This document shows, one piece after another, positions 55,701 through 64,000 of a stretch of DNA of 64,000 bases. Each line of letters starts with the position of its first letter. Positions within the stretch are counted from its first letter, which is position 1. A program made the position numbers and the translations under genes. The notes beneath the pieces are model-generated. The model searched no databases and was not told the origin of the DNA. It worked only from the letters and a program-made list of their open reading frames with translations. The stretch comes from CAIKMD01 sp963740675 (GTDB lineage Bacteria; Pseudomonadota; Alphaproteobacteria; ATCC43930; CGMCC-115725). The stretch is from assembly GCA_963740675.1 (NCBI GenBank), contig CAVUFS010000004.1, positions 991,061-1,055,060 on the forward strand. The letters run 5' to 3'.

Positions 55701-56556
55701 CTTCGCCGGCACCGGCAACGCGAATGCGACGGCGAACACGATCGGCACCGGCTTTGCGACCGCAACGTCCAATGCAATTGGCGGCGGCGGCTTCGCGGTT
55801 TCGCAAAGCAATTCGCACAACGTCGCGAACACGGCGAGCATCCAAGGCAATGCGAGCGCGCCGGCCAATCCGGTTATCGCGACGGCGCAGACGATCACCC
55901 AGACGGGCGGCAACTACACTGTCACGCCGGCGGCCCCGCAATATGCTCTGACCGCTGCCTCGCCGAATGCTTATGCCAAGGGCTCGGTCAATCCGACGAT
56001 CAGCGGCTTGAACGCGGCGAACTACCCGATCGTCTCCGGCCCGCTCAACGCGTCGAATACTTTCGGTATCGGCACGCTGGCCCTGCAGCAGACGAGCGCG
56101 ACGGCGAACGCGCAGACTTACAGCGGCAGCCTCACCTACAATCTCGCGGCGCCGGTGGCGGGGACGTACAACCTCCTTGCGGGTCTCCTCGAGCCGGTGG
56201 CCGGTACCTTCGCCACGGGTCCCTTCACCCTCACCTTCGGGATCAAGGAAGGCGCGACGGTTCTCGCGACGCAGACCTTCACCAGCCTCGCCGCGGCGAA
56301 TGCCTTCTTCAGTGACGATCTGCTGAATCTCGGCGTGCAGAGCGGCAACATCAGCGACCTCACCGTGTCCTTGGGTCTCACCACGGCGGGTGCGGTTGGG
56401 GATGGGCTCGACTTCGTCCTCGGCTTCACGCCGGGCGGCAACACGAGCGTTCCCGAGCCCGGCACCTTTGCGATCTTCTTCACCGCGTTGCTTGGCTGGT
56501 TCGGCATCAACCGCTACCGGCAGCAGAAGCCAAATGGTGGGGCGCGCATGGCCTGA
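49731..56556 (+). CDS. Giant Gly/Asn-rich PGRS-like PEP-CTERM protein 3 (several frameshifts)
   Basis: About 2,270 residues if repaired, the largest of the three. A signal peptide (MTAIGLVLALTAMTAAWPAHA) is followed almost at once by GGNGG-type repeats, with no long unique N-terminal domain. Frame breaks lie near 49890, 50995, 51310, 51425, 51525, 51650, 51890, 54590 and 55575; long clean runs remain (for example 51866-54590). The C-terminal part has a cysteine-free beta domain (L-T-Y-N-L-A-A-P-V-A-G-T-Y-N) and the sorting signal S-V-P-E-P-G-T-F-A-I-F-F with a helix and basic tail. Repeats contain many Ala-Thr-Ala-Asn strings (T-A-T-A-N-A) between the Gly turns. Secreted, probably a surface or matrix protein. 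Confidence 0.82.
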
Positions 56557-56584
56557 GCCTTCTCTCAGCCAGTCTCGACGGCGA

Positions 56585-56613
56585 CGGGCTGCGCGCGAGC
56601 GCGGCCCGTTTTT
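56585..56613 (+). terminator. Rho-independent terminator of giant gene 3
   Basis: CGGGCTGCGC and GCGCGGCCCG pair (one T-G wobble) around GCGA and are followed by TTTTT, 29 bases after the stop. It is related to, but not identical with, the terminators of genes 1 and 2. Confidence 0.88.
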
Positions 56614-56695
56614 CTTGCCGGGGCTGACCTCCATGTTGAACGACGCGAAAGACCCGTCTATTTCTTCTCGTATTCCGCGAGAGAGGCAGGCGCGT

Positions 56696-57709
56696 ATGCG
56701 GACAAAGCTTTGGGGGTGCATTCTCGGCTTCGTGCTGGCGCTGCTCAACGGCGCCACGCCGTTGGCCGCCGCCGAGCCTGTGAGGATCCGCATGAGCTGG
56801 ATCCTCACACCGGGTGAGCTCGCGCCGATCCTCTTCGCCCATCCCGGCCTCGCCCGCCATGAAGGCATCTCTTACGTTATCGAGCCGATCCATTTTGCCG
56901 GCGGGCCGCTCAGCATTCCCGCGATCGCCAAAGGCGAGATCGATATCGGTGGCCTTGGCTACGCCACCCTCGCCGCCGCGATCCAAGGCGCCGGCATCAG
57001 CGATCTGACGGTGATCGGTGACGTCGTCCAGGATGGCGTGCCCGGCTGGTATTCGCTGTCCTATTTCGTGTTGAAGGACAGCCCCATTCGCACGATCGAC
57101 GATCTGCGCGGCAAGACGCTTGCCGTTAACACGATCGGCAGCCTGATGGATCTGGGGCAACGGCAGATGATGCGTCAGCGCGGCATCGACGATAGGAAGG
57201 ATGTGACGATCATCGAGGTCGCCTCGCCCAATATGAAAGCCGCGCTCGCGGCACGTAAGATCGACATGATGGGCGCGGTCGCGCCGGTCGGCGCCGATCC
57301 CGAGCTGCGTGCCATCGCGCGGCCGCTCTTCACCGCGGCGGATGCGGTCGGCATCACGCAGATCAGCGCGCTGGTCGCGCGCGCTTCATTCATCAAGGAG
57401 CATCGCGCCGCACTGGTCGATTTTCTCGAAGACACGATCCGCGCGACCCGCTGGTATATCGATCCCGCCAATCACGTCGAGGCGGTGAAGATCGTCGCCG
57501 ATTTCAACAAGCAGCCGCTCGCCGCAGCGGATTGGGCGTTCACGCACCAGGACCAATTCCGCTCGCCCGACGTGCTGCCGGATGTCGATGCGCTTCAGCG
57601 CAACGTCGATATGTTATGGAAATTGGGTTTCCTTAAAGCGCCCATCGATGTCAGCGCCCATAGCGATTTGAGCCTGGTGCGCGAGGCCGAAGCGCGCATC
57701 CGTCGCTAG
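56696..57709 (+). CDS. ABC transporter substrate-binding protein, NMT1 type (orphan)
   Basis: The 337-residue protein starts at the ATG at 56696 with GAGAGGCAGG upstream and has a classical signal peptide (LWGCILGFVLALLNGATPLAAA). The mature part follows the NMT1/SsuA fold: MSWILTPGELAPILFAHPG, then A-K-G-E-I-D-I-G-G-L-G-Y-A-T and D-L-R-G-K-T-L-A-V-N-T-I-G-S. No ATPase or permease follows, so the rest of the transporter must be elsewhere or the protein acts as a sensor component. The adjacent convergent LysR gene may be its regulator. Confidence 0.88.
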   Translation: MRTKLWGCILGFVLALLNGATPLAAAEPVRIRMSWILTPGELAPILFAHPGLARHEGISYVIEPIHFAGGPLSIPAIAKGEIDIGGLGYATLAAAIQGAGISDLTVIGDVVQDGVPGWYSLSYFVLKDSPIRTIDDLRGKTLAVNTIGSLMDLGQRQMMRQRGIDDRKDVTIIEVASPNMKAALAARKIDMMGAVAPVGADPELRAIARPLFTAADAVGITQISALVARASFIKEHRAALVDFLEDTIRATRWYIDPANHVEAVKIVADFNKQPLAAADWAFTHQDQFRSPDVLPDVDALQRNVDMLWKLGFLKAPIDVSAHSDLSLVREAEARIRR

Positions 57710-57719
57710 ACACCGCGCT

Positions 57720-58637
57720 TTAGTGGCGCGCGCGCTCGTTGCAAACCGCGCGCACGCTCTCGACCAGCTTCGCCGCCGCCGGCGATAGCGGGGCGTCGCT
57801 GCGATGGATGACGCTCGAGGTCGCCGGCCACGACAATTCCGGCACGCGCAGATGTGCGAGCCGCCGGTCCGTAACCTCCGCATCGATAAAAGCGTCGAAA
57901 TAGGGGCTGATCAGCTCGCGCCGCTCGAGGAGAAAGCGCGACGAGCCGATGATCGAGGTGTATTCGATCGCAGGCGACGGCACCGGCACATCGGCGCGCA
58001 CGAAAATCTGCTCGACGCGCTGACGGAAATAATCCGGCCGCCGCGGCATCATCCACGGCAGGGTCGCGAGCTCCTTCAGCGTGATCCGGCGCTTGGCGAC
58101 GAGCGGGTTGTCGCTGCGCGTCACGATCACCGGCCGCGCGCCGCGCAGCAGCACGCGATGCGTGAAGCCGGGATCGAGATTTTCCGGCGCGGAATGAAAG
58201 GTGCAATCGATCTCGCCGGTGCGCAGCCCTTCGAGCGTCTGACGCATCTGCGCCTGGACGATCGTCACATCGACATTGGGATAGCGCGCCTGGAAGCGTG
58301 TGATCGCACGCGGCAGGATCGATATGGCAAAGAGCGGACCGGATCCGATGACGACCTTGCCGCGGCGCGCGGCGACCAGGTCATCGAGCTCGCGCTGCGC
58401 GCTGCCGACCTCGCCCATGATGAGGCGCGCGCGCCGCTCGAGGGCGCGGCCGAGCGCGGTCGGCCGCATGCCGTGCGGGGTCCGATCGAACACCGCGCCG
58501 CCGATCGCCTTCTCGAGTAATTTCATGCTGCGCGTCAGCGTCGGCTAACTCGTCTTCAGCCGCCGCGCGGCGTCGCCGAGCGAACCGCTCTCGATCACCG
58601 CGAGAAAATCGCGGAGATGGCGTAACTCGAGCTCCAA
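57720..58637 (-). pseudogene. LysR family regulator with in-frame amber stop
   Basis: Starting at the TTG at 58637, six bases after GGAGGA, the frame reads L-E-L-R-H-L-R-D-F-L-A-V-I-E-S-G-S-L-G-D, then A-A-R-R-L-K-T-S-stop-P-T-L-T-R-S-M-K-L-L-E. The TAG at 58545-58547 sits where LysR proteins have a glutamine (S-Q-P-T-L-T-R), inside the recognition helix, so one C-to-T change (CAG to TAG) explains it. Beyond it 268 residues of a normal effector domain are intact. Without read-through the DNA-binding part is lost. Total length across the stop is about 305 residues, normal for the family. Confidence 0.85.
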
Positions 58638-58822
58638 TGAATCCTCCGGTATCCCAGCTTAGTAATGAGGCAAGAAATACCGGCACGCAACTACTATGCG
58701 AAGGCATCAACACTTCCTATAGAGTCATTTATTTTTGGAATACTTCGAAAAGTTGCATCAATACGGTGCACGACTTTCGATCTTTACCATTTTAATCTGT
58801 AGACACGGCGATTTGTTTCGGC

Positions 58823-59617
58823 TCACGGCCCGCGTCGCCATGACCGGCCGGCCGAAGGCACCGAACCGCCGCCGCGCCAGCGCGCATCGCGCGGATTGCT
58901 GATCGTAAAGGAGCGCGTGCGCGGCGCTTGCAGCATGGCGACGCTGCGCCGGCGCATGAACAGCACCAGGATCGCGCCGGCGATGAAGCCGCCGACATGC
59001 GCCCATACGGCGACACCGCCGGCGCTCGAGCCCGCGCTTTCCGCGCTCAAGAGCTGCATCAGGAACCAGAAGCCGAGCAGCAGGACCGCCGGGACCGCGA
59101 CGACGCGAAAAATGATGATGATCCAGAAAAAGACGAAGACATTGCCGAAAGGATAGAGCACGAGATACGCGCCGAGCACGCCGGCGATGGCGCCGGAGGC
59201 GCCGATCATCGGCAGAGTCGCCGTCGGATCGGTCAGCGCCTGGGTCAGCGCCGCGACGATGCCGCAAAGCAGATAGAAAGCAAGGAAACGCAGGCTGCCG
59301 AGCGCATTCTCGACGCCTTTACCGAAGACGAAGAGATAGATCATGTTGCCGATAAGATGCAACCAACCGCTATGCAGGAACATGCTGGTGACGAGCGTCG
59401 CCGGCGGCGCAACCAGCGAAAGCCGCGCCGGCAGATGGGCCGTGCCAAAGAGCACGGCAGGAATCATGCCGAACGCCATCGCACTGCGCTCGAGGCCGCG
59501 CGGACCGAGATTGAACTGCCAGAGAAAGACGATCACGCAGGCAGCGACGAGACCATAGGCGACGACCGGAGGCCGCTGTGCGGGCGTGTCGTCGCGGAAA
59601 GGAATAGCGAGAAACAT
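58823..59617 (-). CDS. Rhomboid family intramembrane serine protease
   Basis: The 264-residue protein has about six to seven membrane segments and the rhomboid signatures: W-L-H-L-I-G-N at 85-91, the catalytic S141 in G-A-S-G-A-I-A-G and H207 in V-W-A-H-V-G-G-F. The C-terminal tail is Arg-rich and probably cytoplasmic. It cleaves membrane helices of unknown targets. The 185 bases between it and the LysR gene show no gene. Confidence 0.92.
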   Translation of the reverse strand: MFLAIPFRDDTPAQRPPVVAYGLVAACVIVFLWQFNLGPRGLERSAMAFGMIPAVLFGTAHLPARLSLVAPPATLVTSMFLHSGWLHLIGNMIYLFVFGKGVENALGSLRFLAFYLLCGIVAALTQALTDPTATLPMIGASGAIAGVLGAYLVLYPFGNVFVFFWIIIIFRVVAVPAVLLLGFWFLMQLLSAESAGSSAGGVAVWAHVGGFIAGAILVLFMRRRSVAMLQAPRTRSFTISNPRDARWRGGGSVPSAGRSWRRGP

Positions 59618-59749
59618 GAGAGCCGAACTCGGTTAGGACCGCCGCGTGGCAAGCCAACAAAGCTGGCGCGCGCCGCTAGCCTCGCCGCGCCATGCTTTCT
59701 ATAGTTTCCTCATAAGTTATGTCGCAATTCGGGTTCCGGAAAGGGTGGG

Positions 59750-60217
59750 ATGAGTTTCAAGATTTTGGTGATGGGGTTGCCGGGAGCGGGCAAGACGACG
59801 CTCGCCAGGGCACTCGCCCCGCGGTTAGGTGCCGTTCATTTGAACGCCGATGAAATCCGCAAGCACATCAACAAGGATTTGGGCTTCGCCCCGGCCGATC
59901 GCATCGAGCAGGCAAGGCGGATCGGCTGGCTCTGCGATCAGATCGCCAAGGCCGGCTGTCCGGTGATCGCCGATTTCATTTGCCCGACCTCCGAGGCGCG
60001 CGCCGCGTTCCTCGAAGGCGGCGAGGCTTTCATCATTTGGGTCGACCGCATCCAGTCCGGCCGCTTCGACGACACCAACCGGCTCTTTGCCGCGCCCCAG
60101 CATTTTGATCTGCGCATCCTGGCTGACGGCAGTCCCGAATATTGGTGCGAGCAGGTGATCGCACGGCTCGGCACGCTGCCGCATTATCGCCGACGGCGCG
60201 CGGCGGTTTCGGACTAA
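59750..60217 (+). CDS. Small P-loop kinase, adenylylsulfate-kinase-like
   Basis: A 155-residue single-domain P-loop protein with Walker A G-L-P-G-A-G-K-T-T (9-17), an L-N-A-D-E-I-R-K segment like the APS kinase substrate loop, and the strand V-I-A-D-F-I-C-P-T followed by E-A-R. It is shorter than CysC and lacks its usual lid ending, so the substrate may be another small molecule. No sulfate-assimilation genes are adjacent. Confidence 0.78.
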   Translation: MSFKILVMGLPGAGKTTLARALAPRLGAVHLNADEIRKHINKDLGFAPADRIEQARRIGWLCDQIAKAGCPVIADFICPTSEARAAFLEGGEAFIIWVDRIQSGRFDDTNRLFAAPQHFDLRILADGSPEYWCEQVIARLGTLPHYRRRRAAVSD

Positions 60218-60302
60218 TCTCGAGGGGCGGCGATGCGCGGCGGAACGAAGCGCCGCGTGGCTGGTTGAGTGACTCTGCTGTTCAACAGCCGAGTTCCCGC
60301 GC

Positions 60303-61961
60303 ATGTCCCGTCGCGCCCCCGTTTCGACACCGCTGATTGCGCTTGGGGCCATCCTCGGCGCAGGCGCGCTCGCGTGGGCGAACCACACGAGGGCCCGTCG
60401 GGCCGAGCAGCGCCATCCGGCACGCGGCGCTTTCGTCACCATCGAGGGAACGCGCCTCCATTATATCGAGCGCGGCAGCGGCACGCCGATCGTCCTACTG
60501 CATGGTAATGGCGCGATGGCGGAGGATTTTGTCGCTTCCGGGCTGGTTGATCGACTGGCTGCGACGCATCGCGTGATCGCCATTGACCGGCCAGGCTTCG
60601 GCTACAGCGCACGGCCGCGCGGCCGAGCTTGGACCGCGCGCCGCCAAGCAGCGCTGATCCACAAGGCTTTCGCGGCCCTTGGCATCGAGCAACCGGTGGT
60701 CGTCGGTCATTCCTGGGGCACGCTGGTCGCCCTCGAACTCGCGCTCGATCATCCGCTCGATACTGCCGGACTGGTTCTGCTCGCCGGCTATTTCTTTCCG
60801 AGCGTCCGTTTCGATGTGGCTCTCGCGATACCGAATGCCATGCCGTTGATCGGCGATGTGCTCAATCACACCGTTGCGCCGCCGCTCTCGAGCGCCCTGG
60901 CGCCGCGGGTCCTCCGCAAGATTTTCGCACCAAGCCCCGTGCCTGAGCGCTTCGAGCGCGGTTTCCCCCTCGCTCTGGCGCTGCGGCCGAAGCAGCTCCA
61001 ATCGACGGCGCAGGATACGTCGCTGCTGATCGCGGCTGCCGCCGGAGCGCAGCGGCGGCATCACGATCTCGCCGTCCCCACCGCCATCCTCGCCGGCGCG
61101 TCCGATGCGATCGTCGACACGGCGGCGCAATCGCAGCGCCTCGCTCAGGAGGTCGCCGTGCGGCTCGAAATCATCTCTGGCGCGGGACATATGATCCATT
61201 ACGACGCTCCAGAGGCGGTTGCCGGCGCGATCGAGCGCATGGCCGATATCGCGGACGACGCAATGCGCGTCGCGCCGGCCGGCGCGCTGCTGGCACGGGC
61301 GGGCGCGGTCATTTTCGATATCGACGGTACGCTGGTCGATTCCGTCGATCTTCACGCGCATGCCTGGCAGGAGGCGTTCCGGCATTTTGGCCGCGATATC
61401 GACTACGCCGCGATCCGCAGCCAAATCGGCAAAGGCGGCGACCAGTTGATGCCCGTGTTTCTGTCCGAGGACGAGCTGCGTGAGAAAGGCGAGGCACTGG
61501 AGAAGTACCGCGCTGCGATCTTCACGGAGAAATATCTGCCGCGCGTCACCGGCTTTCCCGGTGTACGCACCCTTTTCGAGCGGCTGCACGCCGACGGCAA
61601 GCCGATTGTGCTCGCCTCTTCCTCGAAGAAGGACGACCTCGATGTGTACAAACGCATCGCGAATATCGCCGATATCGTCGATGCCGAAGTTTCGGCCGAC
61701 GATGTCGACCGGTCGAAGCCGCATCCCGATGTCTTCGAGAGCGCGCTGAAAAAGCTTGGGCGTGTCGGTGCCGCCCAGGCGATCGCGATCGGCGATTCGC
61801 CTTACGACGCGGAGGCCGCCACCAAGGCTGGATTGAAAACGATCGGCGTGCGATGCGGCGGCTTTCCGGAGCGCGATCTCCAGCGCGCCGGCTGCAGCGT
61901 CGTCGCCGACGATCCGGCCGAGCTGTTGCGGCAATACGAAAGCGCCGGTCCACGGCGATAA
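60303..61961 (+). CDS. Alpha/beta hydrolase fused to HAD phosphatase
   Basis: The 552-residue protein combines two enzymes in one frame. Residues 7-26 are a hydrophobic anchor. Residues 45-315 are an alpha/beta hydrolase with oxyanion loop V-L-L-H-G-N-G, nucleophile S137 in V-G-H-S-W-G-T, acid D268 and H296 in G-A-G-H-M-I-H. Residues 335-552 are a HAD phosphatase of the beta-phosphoglucomutase-like branch: D339-I-D341-G-T-L-V-D-S, S-S-S-K-K in motif II, K-P-H-P-D and I-G-D-S-P-Y-D. All catalytic residues of both domains are present. The pairing is unusual; substrates unknown. Confidence 0.86.
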   Translation: MSRRAPVSTPLIALGAILGAGALAWANHTRARRAEQRHPARGAFVTIEGTRLHYIERGSGTPIVLLHGNGAMAEDFVASGLVDRLAATHRVIAIDRPGFGYSARPRGRAWTARRQAALIHKAFAALGIEQPVVVGHSWGTLVALELALDHPLDTAGLVLLAGYFFPSVRFDVALAIPNAMPLIGDVLNHTVAPPLSSALAPRVLRKIFAPSPVPERFERGFPLALALRPKQLQSTAQDTSLLIAAAAGAQRRHHDLAVPTAILAGASDAIVDTAAQSQRLAQEVAVRLEIISGAGHMIHYDAPEAVAGAIERMADIADDAMRVAPAGALLARAGAVIFDIDGTLVDSVDLHAHAWQEAFRHFGRDIDYAAIRSQIGKGGDQLMPVFLSEDELREKGEALEKYRAAIFTEKYLPRVTGFPGVRTLFERLHADGKPIVLASSSKKDDLDVYKRIANIADIVDAEVSADDVDRSKPHPDVFESALKKLGRVGAAQAIAIGDSPYDAEAATKAGLKTIGVRCGGFPERDLQRAGCSVVADDPAELLRQYESAGPRR

Positions 61962-61978
61962 TCCAGCTTTTCGCCACA

Positions 61979-62719
61979 ATGGCGGCGCACAGCTTCGCCG
62001 TGACAGCGACAGCATCCGTCCACAGCACGCGCCGGCGCAGCATTGGCGCCTTCTTGCTGAGCGAGAAGCTGCGCGAAGCCGCGGCAAAGCTCGGTATCGC
62101 CGGCGTTTGCGTTTTCCTCTGCCTCGGCGCCTTTGTCCGGTTCGTAACGGTTTTTGATCGCACGGCCCCCCACCGTCTCGATGCGCTGAGCCTGACGCAG
62201 CTTTTCACCATCGTCTGCCAGACGATCTTCTATCTATTCGTGTTGTGGTTCACGCTGATCCGCCGCCCGGCGGTGCAGCGCGCCAGCGGCTGGAAGCCGC
62301 GCCTTGTCGCCGCCATCGGTGCGTTCTCGATTTTCGGCTTCGGCTTGTTGCCGCCGGCGCAAGGTCTCGCGCTCGGCTGGCATCTCGCCGCCGCAATCCT
62401 CTTGCTGTCGAGTGCCGTACTGGCCGCGATCGTGTTGCCCTATCTCGGCCGATCGTTCAGCCTGATGTCGGAAGCACGCGGTCTGGTCACGCGCGGCCCC
62501 TACCGCTTCGTGCGCCACCCGCTTTATGTCGTCGAAGAGCTAGCGGCGATTGCCGGCTTCATCGAAGCATTTTCGATCGCGGCGACGCTGCTGCTTGCGC
62601 TACAGATCGCATTTCAGATCCGCCGCATCCTCAACGAGGAGGCGGTGCTGGCCGCGAGCTTCCCGGATTACGCGCGCTATCAAGCGACGACAGCGCGCGT
62701 GATCCCCGGACTCTGGTAA
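61979..62719 (+). CDS. Isoprenylcysteine carboxyl methyltransferase (ICMT)-like membrane protein
   Basis: Starts at the ATG at 61979 and is 246 residues. Five or so membrane segments lead to the ICMT/PEMT signature: G-L-V-T-R-G-P-Y-R-F-V-R-H-P-L-Y near residue 175 and E-E-A-V-L-A-A-S-F-P-D-Y-A-R-Y near the end. Bacterial members methylate lipids or small acceptors with S-adenosylmethionine. The gene follows the hydrolase-HAD gene by 17 bases, so they are likely co-transcribed. Confidence 0.86.
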   Translation: MAAHSFAVTATASVHSTRRRSIGAFLLSEKLREAAAKLGIAGVCVFLCLGAFVRFVTVFDRTAPHRLDALSLTQLFTIVCQTIFYLFVLWFTLIRRPAVQRASGWKPRLVAAIGAFSIFGFGLLPPAQGLALGWHLAAAILLLSSAVLAAIVLPYLGRSFSLMSEARGLVTRGPYRFVRHPLYVVEELAAIAGFIEAFSIAATLLLALQIAFQIRRILNEEAVLAASFPDYARYQATTARVIPGLW

Positions 62720-62726
62720 GCAAGCG

Positions 62727-62915
62727 CTATTTCTGTATCCGCTGCGGCGCGGCGTAATACATATGCACCGCGAGGCATTTGTGGAACGTCGTCAATTCGC
62801 GGCGGCGCCATAAGCGCAGCCGCCGTTGGCGCGGTGCGTCTTTAAGGTTACCCGCCTGCGGCGCGTTGGTGCGCTTGCGTCGCGCGAAGAACGAAAAACC
62901 GGCCTCGGTAATCAT
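62727..62915 (-). CDS. Small basic hypothetical protein, 62 residues
   Basis: GGAGGCTGCTC precedes the ATG at 62915, a good ribosome site. The product begins M-I-T-E-A-G-F-S-F-F-A-R-R-K-R and is very rich in Arg and Lys (R-Q-R-R-L-R-L-W-R-R-R). No family is recognised. It is convergent with the ICMT-like gene, with seven bases between stops. Confidence 0.45.
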   Translation of the reverse strand: MITEAGFSFFARRKRTNAPQAGNLKDAPRQRRLRLWRRRELTTFHKCLAVHMYYAAPQRIQK

Positions 62916-63024
62916 GAGCAGCCTCCACCGTTGTTTCGGTTGAAGCTGATCGCAGCATTAAGCGTCGGTTAAGCGCCAGCGAAATCAGATAAAATTGCAG
63001 ATAGTTTTTAACGTTACCGCGCCG

Positions 63025-64000
63025 CTAGCCCTTGCCCTGAGCATCGAAAAGATGCGGCAGCGTATGCGGCTGTGAGCGAAGGTACTGGTCGGGCGCCTTG
63101 ATGCGCTCGCCGAAATGCGCCGCCGCATGCCACGGCCAGCGTGGATCGTAGAGAACGGCACGCGCGAGCGCGATGAGATCGGCATCGCCGGTGCCGATGA
63201 TCGCCTCGGCTTGCTCGAATTCGGTGATCAGCCCCACCGCGATCACCGGTATCTTCACCGCCTGTTTCACCGCGCGCGCCAGCGGCACCTGATAATTCGG
63301 GCCCATCGGAATTTGCTGTGCCGGTGTCAGCCCGCCGCTCGAAACATGGATTGCGCTGCAACCATGCTTTTCGAGCGCCGCGGCAAAAGCAACCGTCTGC
63401 TCGATATCCCAGCCGCCTTCCGCCCAATCCGTGCCCGAGACGCGCATGGTGACCGGCCGGCCCGCGGGAAAGGCCGCGCGCGTCGCGTCGAACACTTCGA
63501 GTGGAAACCGCATCCGGTTCTCGAGCGAGCCGCCATAGTCGTCGTCGCGCTGATTGGAGAGCGGCGAGAGGAATTGATGCAGCAGATAGCCATGGGCAGC
63601 GTGAAGCTGCACTGCCGCGAGATCGAGCCGGGCGGCGCGGCGCGCGCTGTCGGCGAAAGCATCGCGCAGACGGCGAAGATCGTCGCGACTCAGCATTTTC
63701 GGCGCGCGCTCGGATTTGGCGAAAGGCATCGGTGACGGCGCTTCGGTGAGCCAGCCATGCGCGTTATCGGGCGCGATCTGGCCGCGGCCCTTCCACGGCA
63801 CTTCGGTCGAGGCCTTGCGTCCGGCATGGGCAAGCTGGATCGCGATCGGCATGTCGGACCAACGGCGCACGGAATCGAGCGTGCGGCGCATCGCCGCCTC
63901 GCAAGCATCGGAATAAAGCCCGGTATCGGCATAGGTGATCCGGCCTTCGGCCGTGACCGCCGTCGCCTCGATCGTCAGCAGCGCGGCGCCCGACAGCGCC
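63025..64000 (-). CDS. Old Yellow Enzyme family NADH:flavin oxidoreductase (partial)
   Basis: The frame is open to the window edge, giving about 324 residues of the C-terminal part; the start lies outside. OYE motifs are clear: G-R-I-T-Y-A-D-T-G-L-Y near the edge, Q-L-A-H-A-G-R-K, the catalytic H-A-A-H-G-Y-L-L-H-Q-F-L-S-P, D-D-Y-G-G-S-L-E-N-R and the late G-L-I-T-E...A-D-L-I-A-L-A-R-A-V-L-Y-D-P. This is the YqjM-like branch that reduces activated C=C bonds with NAD(P)H via FMN. Confidence 0.92.
   Translation of the reverse strand, partial: ALSGAALLTIEATAVTAEGRITYADTGLYSDACEAAMRRTLDSVRRWSDMPIAIQLAHAGRKASTEVPWKGRGQIAPDNAHGWLTEAPSPMPFAKSERAPKMLSRDDLRRLRDAFADSARRAARLDLAAVQLHAAHGYLLHQFLSPLSNQRDDDYGGSLENRMRFPLEVFDATRAAFPAGRPVTMRVSGTDWAEGGWDIEQTVAFAAALEKHGCSAIHVSSGGLTPAQQIPMGPNYQVPLARAVKQAVKIPVIAVGLITEFEQAEAIIGTGDADLIALARAVLYDPRWPWHAAAHFGERIKAPDQYLRSQPHTLPHLFDAQGKG

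Noticed and set aside
41013..56556. Recent transfer of PE_PGRS genes from mycobacteria
   Set aside because: Only the Gly-Asn repeat is shared. There is no PE domain, the signal peptide and PEP-CTERM end are typical of Gram-negative bacteria, and base composition matches the neighbours.

Overview
The window is about 65% GC and gene dense. It looks like chromosome from an alphaproteobacterium, probably a Hyphomicrobiales (Rhizobiales) relative. Pointers are an fdsGBA-fdhD-fdsD formate dehydrogenase operon, a B12 riboswitch in front of nrdAB, a DUF1488 protein, a 25-residue membrane micropeptide of a type common in rhizobia, and alphaproteobacterial palindromic dispersed repeats. No rRNA, phage, integrase or transposase was seen. 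Genus cannot be fixed from the sequence.

Layout. 1-4.4 kb: end of a zinc alcohol dehydrogenase, FMN reductase, a DUF882 (M15-like) protein, a YcbB-type L,D-transpeptidase and an aldo/keto reductase. 4.5-7.2 kb: an NMT1/SsuA-type ABC transporter (binding protein, ATPase, permease). 7.2-9.6 kb: palindromic repeats, then a sulfatase and its TIGR01244-type partner. 9.8-14.6 kb: CBS protein, a Cox11-cytochrome c fusion, a ClC channel, a DUF4010 membrane protein and tRNA-Gly(CCC). 14.6-18 kb: small hypothetical genes and a stand-alone lpxD. 18-25 kb: the NAD-dependent formate dehydrogenase operon with a frameshifted LysR gene. 25-28.4 kb: nrdAB under a cobalamin riboswitch. 28.6-40.5 kb: mixed metabolic and stress genes (CMD, MsrB, DUF488, histidine kinase, flavin monooxygenase, class II aldolase, pentapeptide-repeat protein, VOC protein, an ada-2OG oxygenase-alkB DNA repair operon, and a phosphatase).

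40.8-56.6 kb is the most unusual part. It holds three tandem paralogous genes for giant secreted Gly/Asn-rich proteins. Their GGNGG repeats resemble mycobacterial PGRS domains, and each ends in a PEP-CTERM (exosortase) sorting signal. Each gene has its own terminator. Each is also preceded by the same control module: TTAAC boxes spaced 20 and 21 bp, an invariant GAATTCTTTTG box, a conserved hairpin, and a second hairpin whose stem sequence differs completely between copies while staying paired, placed just before an identical ACTTGGAGG ribosome site. To my knowledge this leader is undescribed. No exosortase gene is present in the window.

56.7-64 kb: a second NMT1-type binding protein next to a LysR gene with an in-frame stop, a rhomboid protease, a small kinase, an alpha/beta-hydrolase-HAD fusion, an ICMT-like methyltransferase and the start of an Old Yellow Enzyme gene.

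Several genes carry single-base frameshifts (LysR at 24.3 kb, kinase at 32.5 kb, phosphatase at 40.15 kb, all three giant genes). Some may be assembly errors, so these genes are described across the break.
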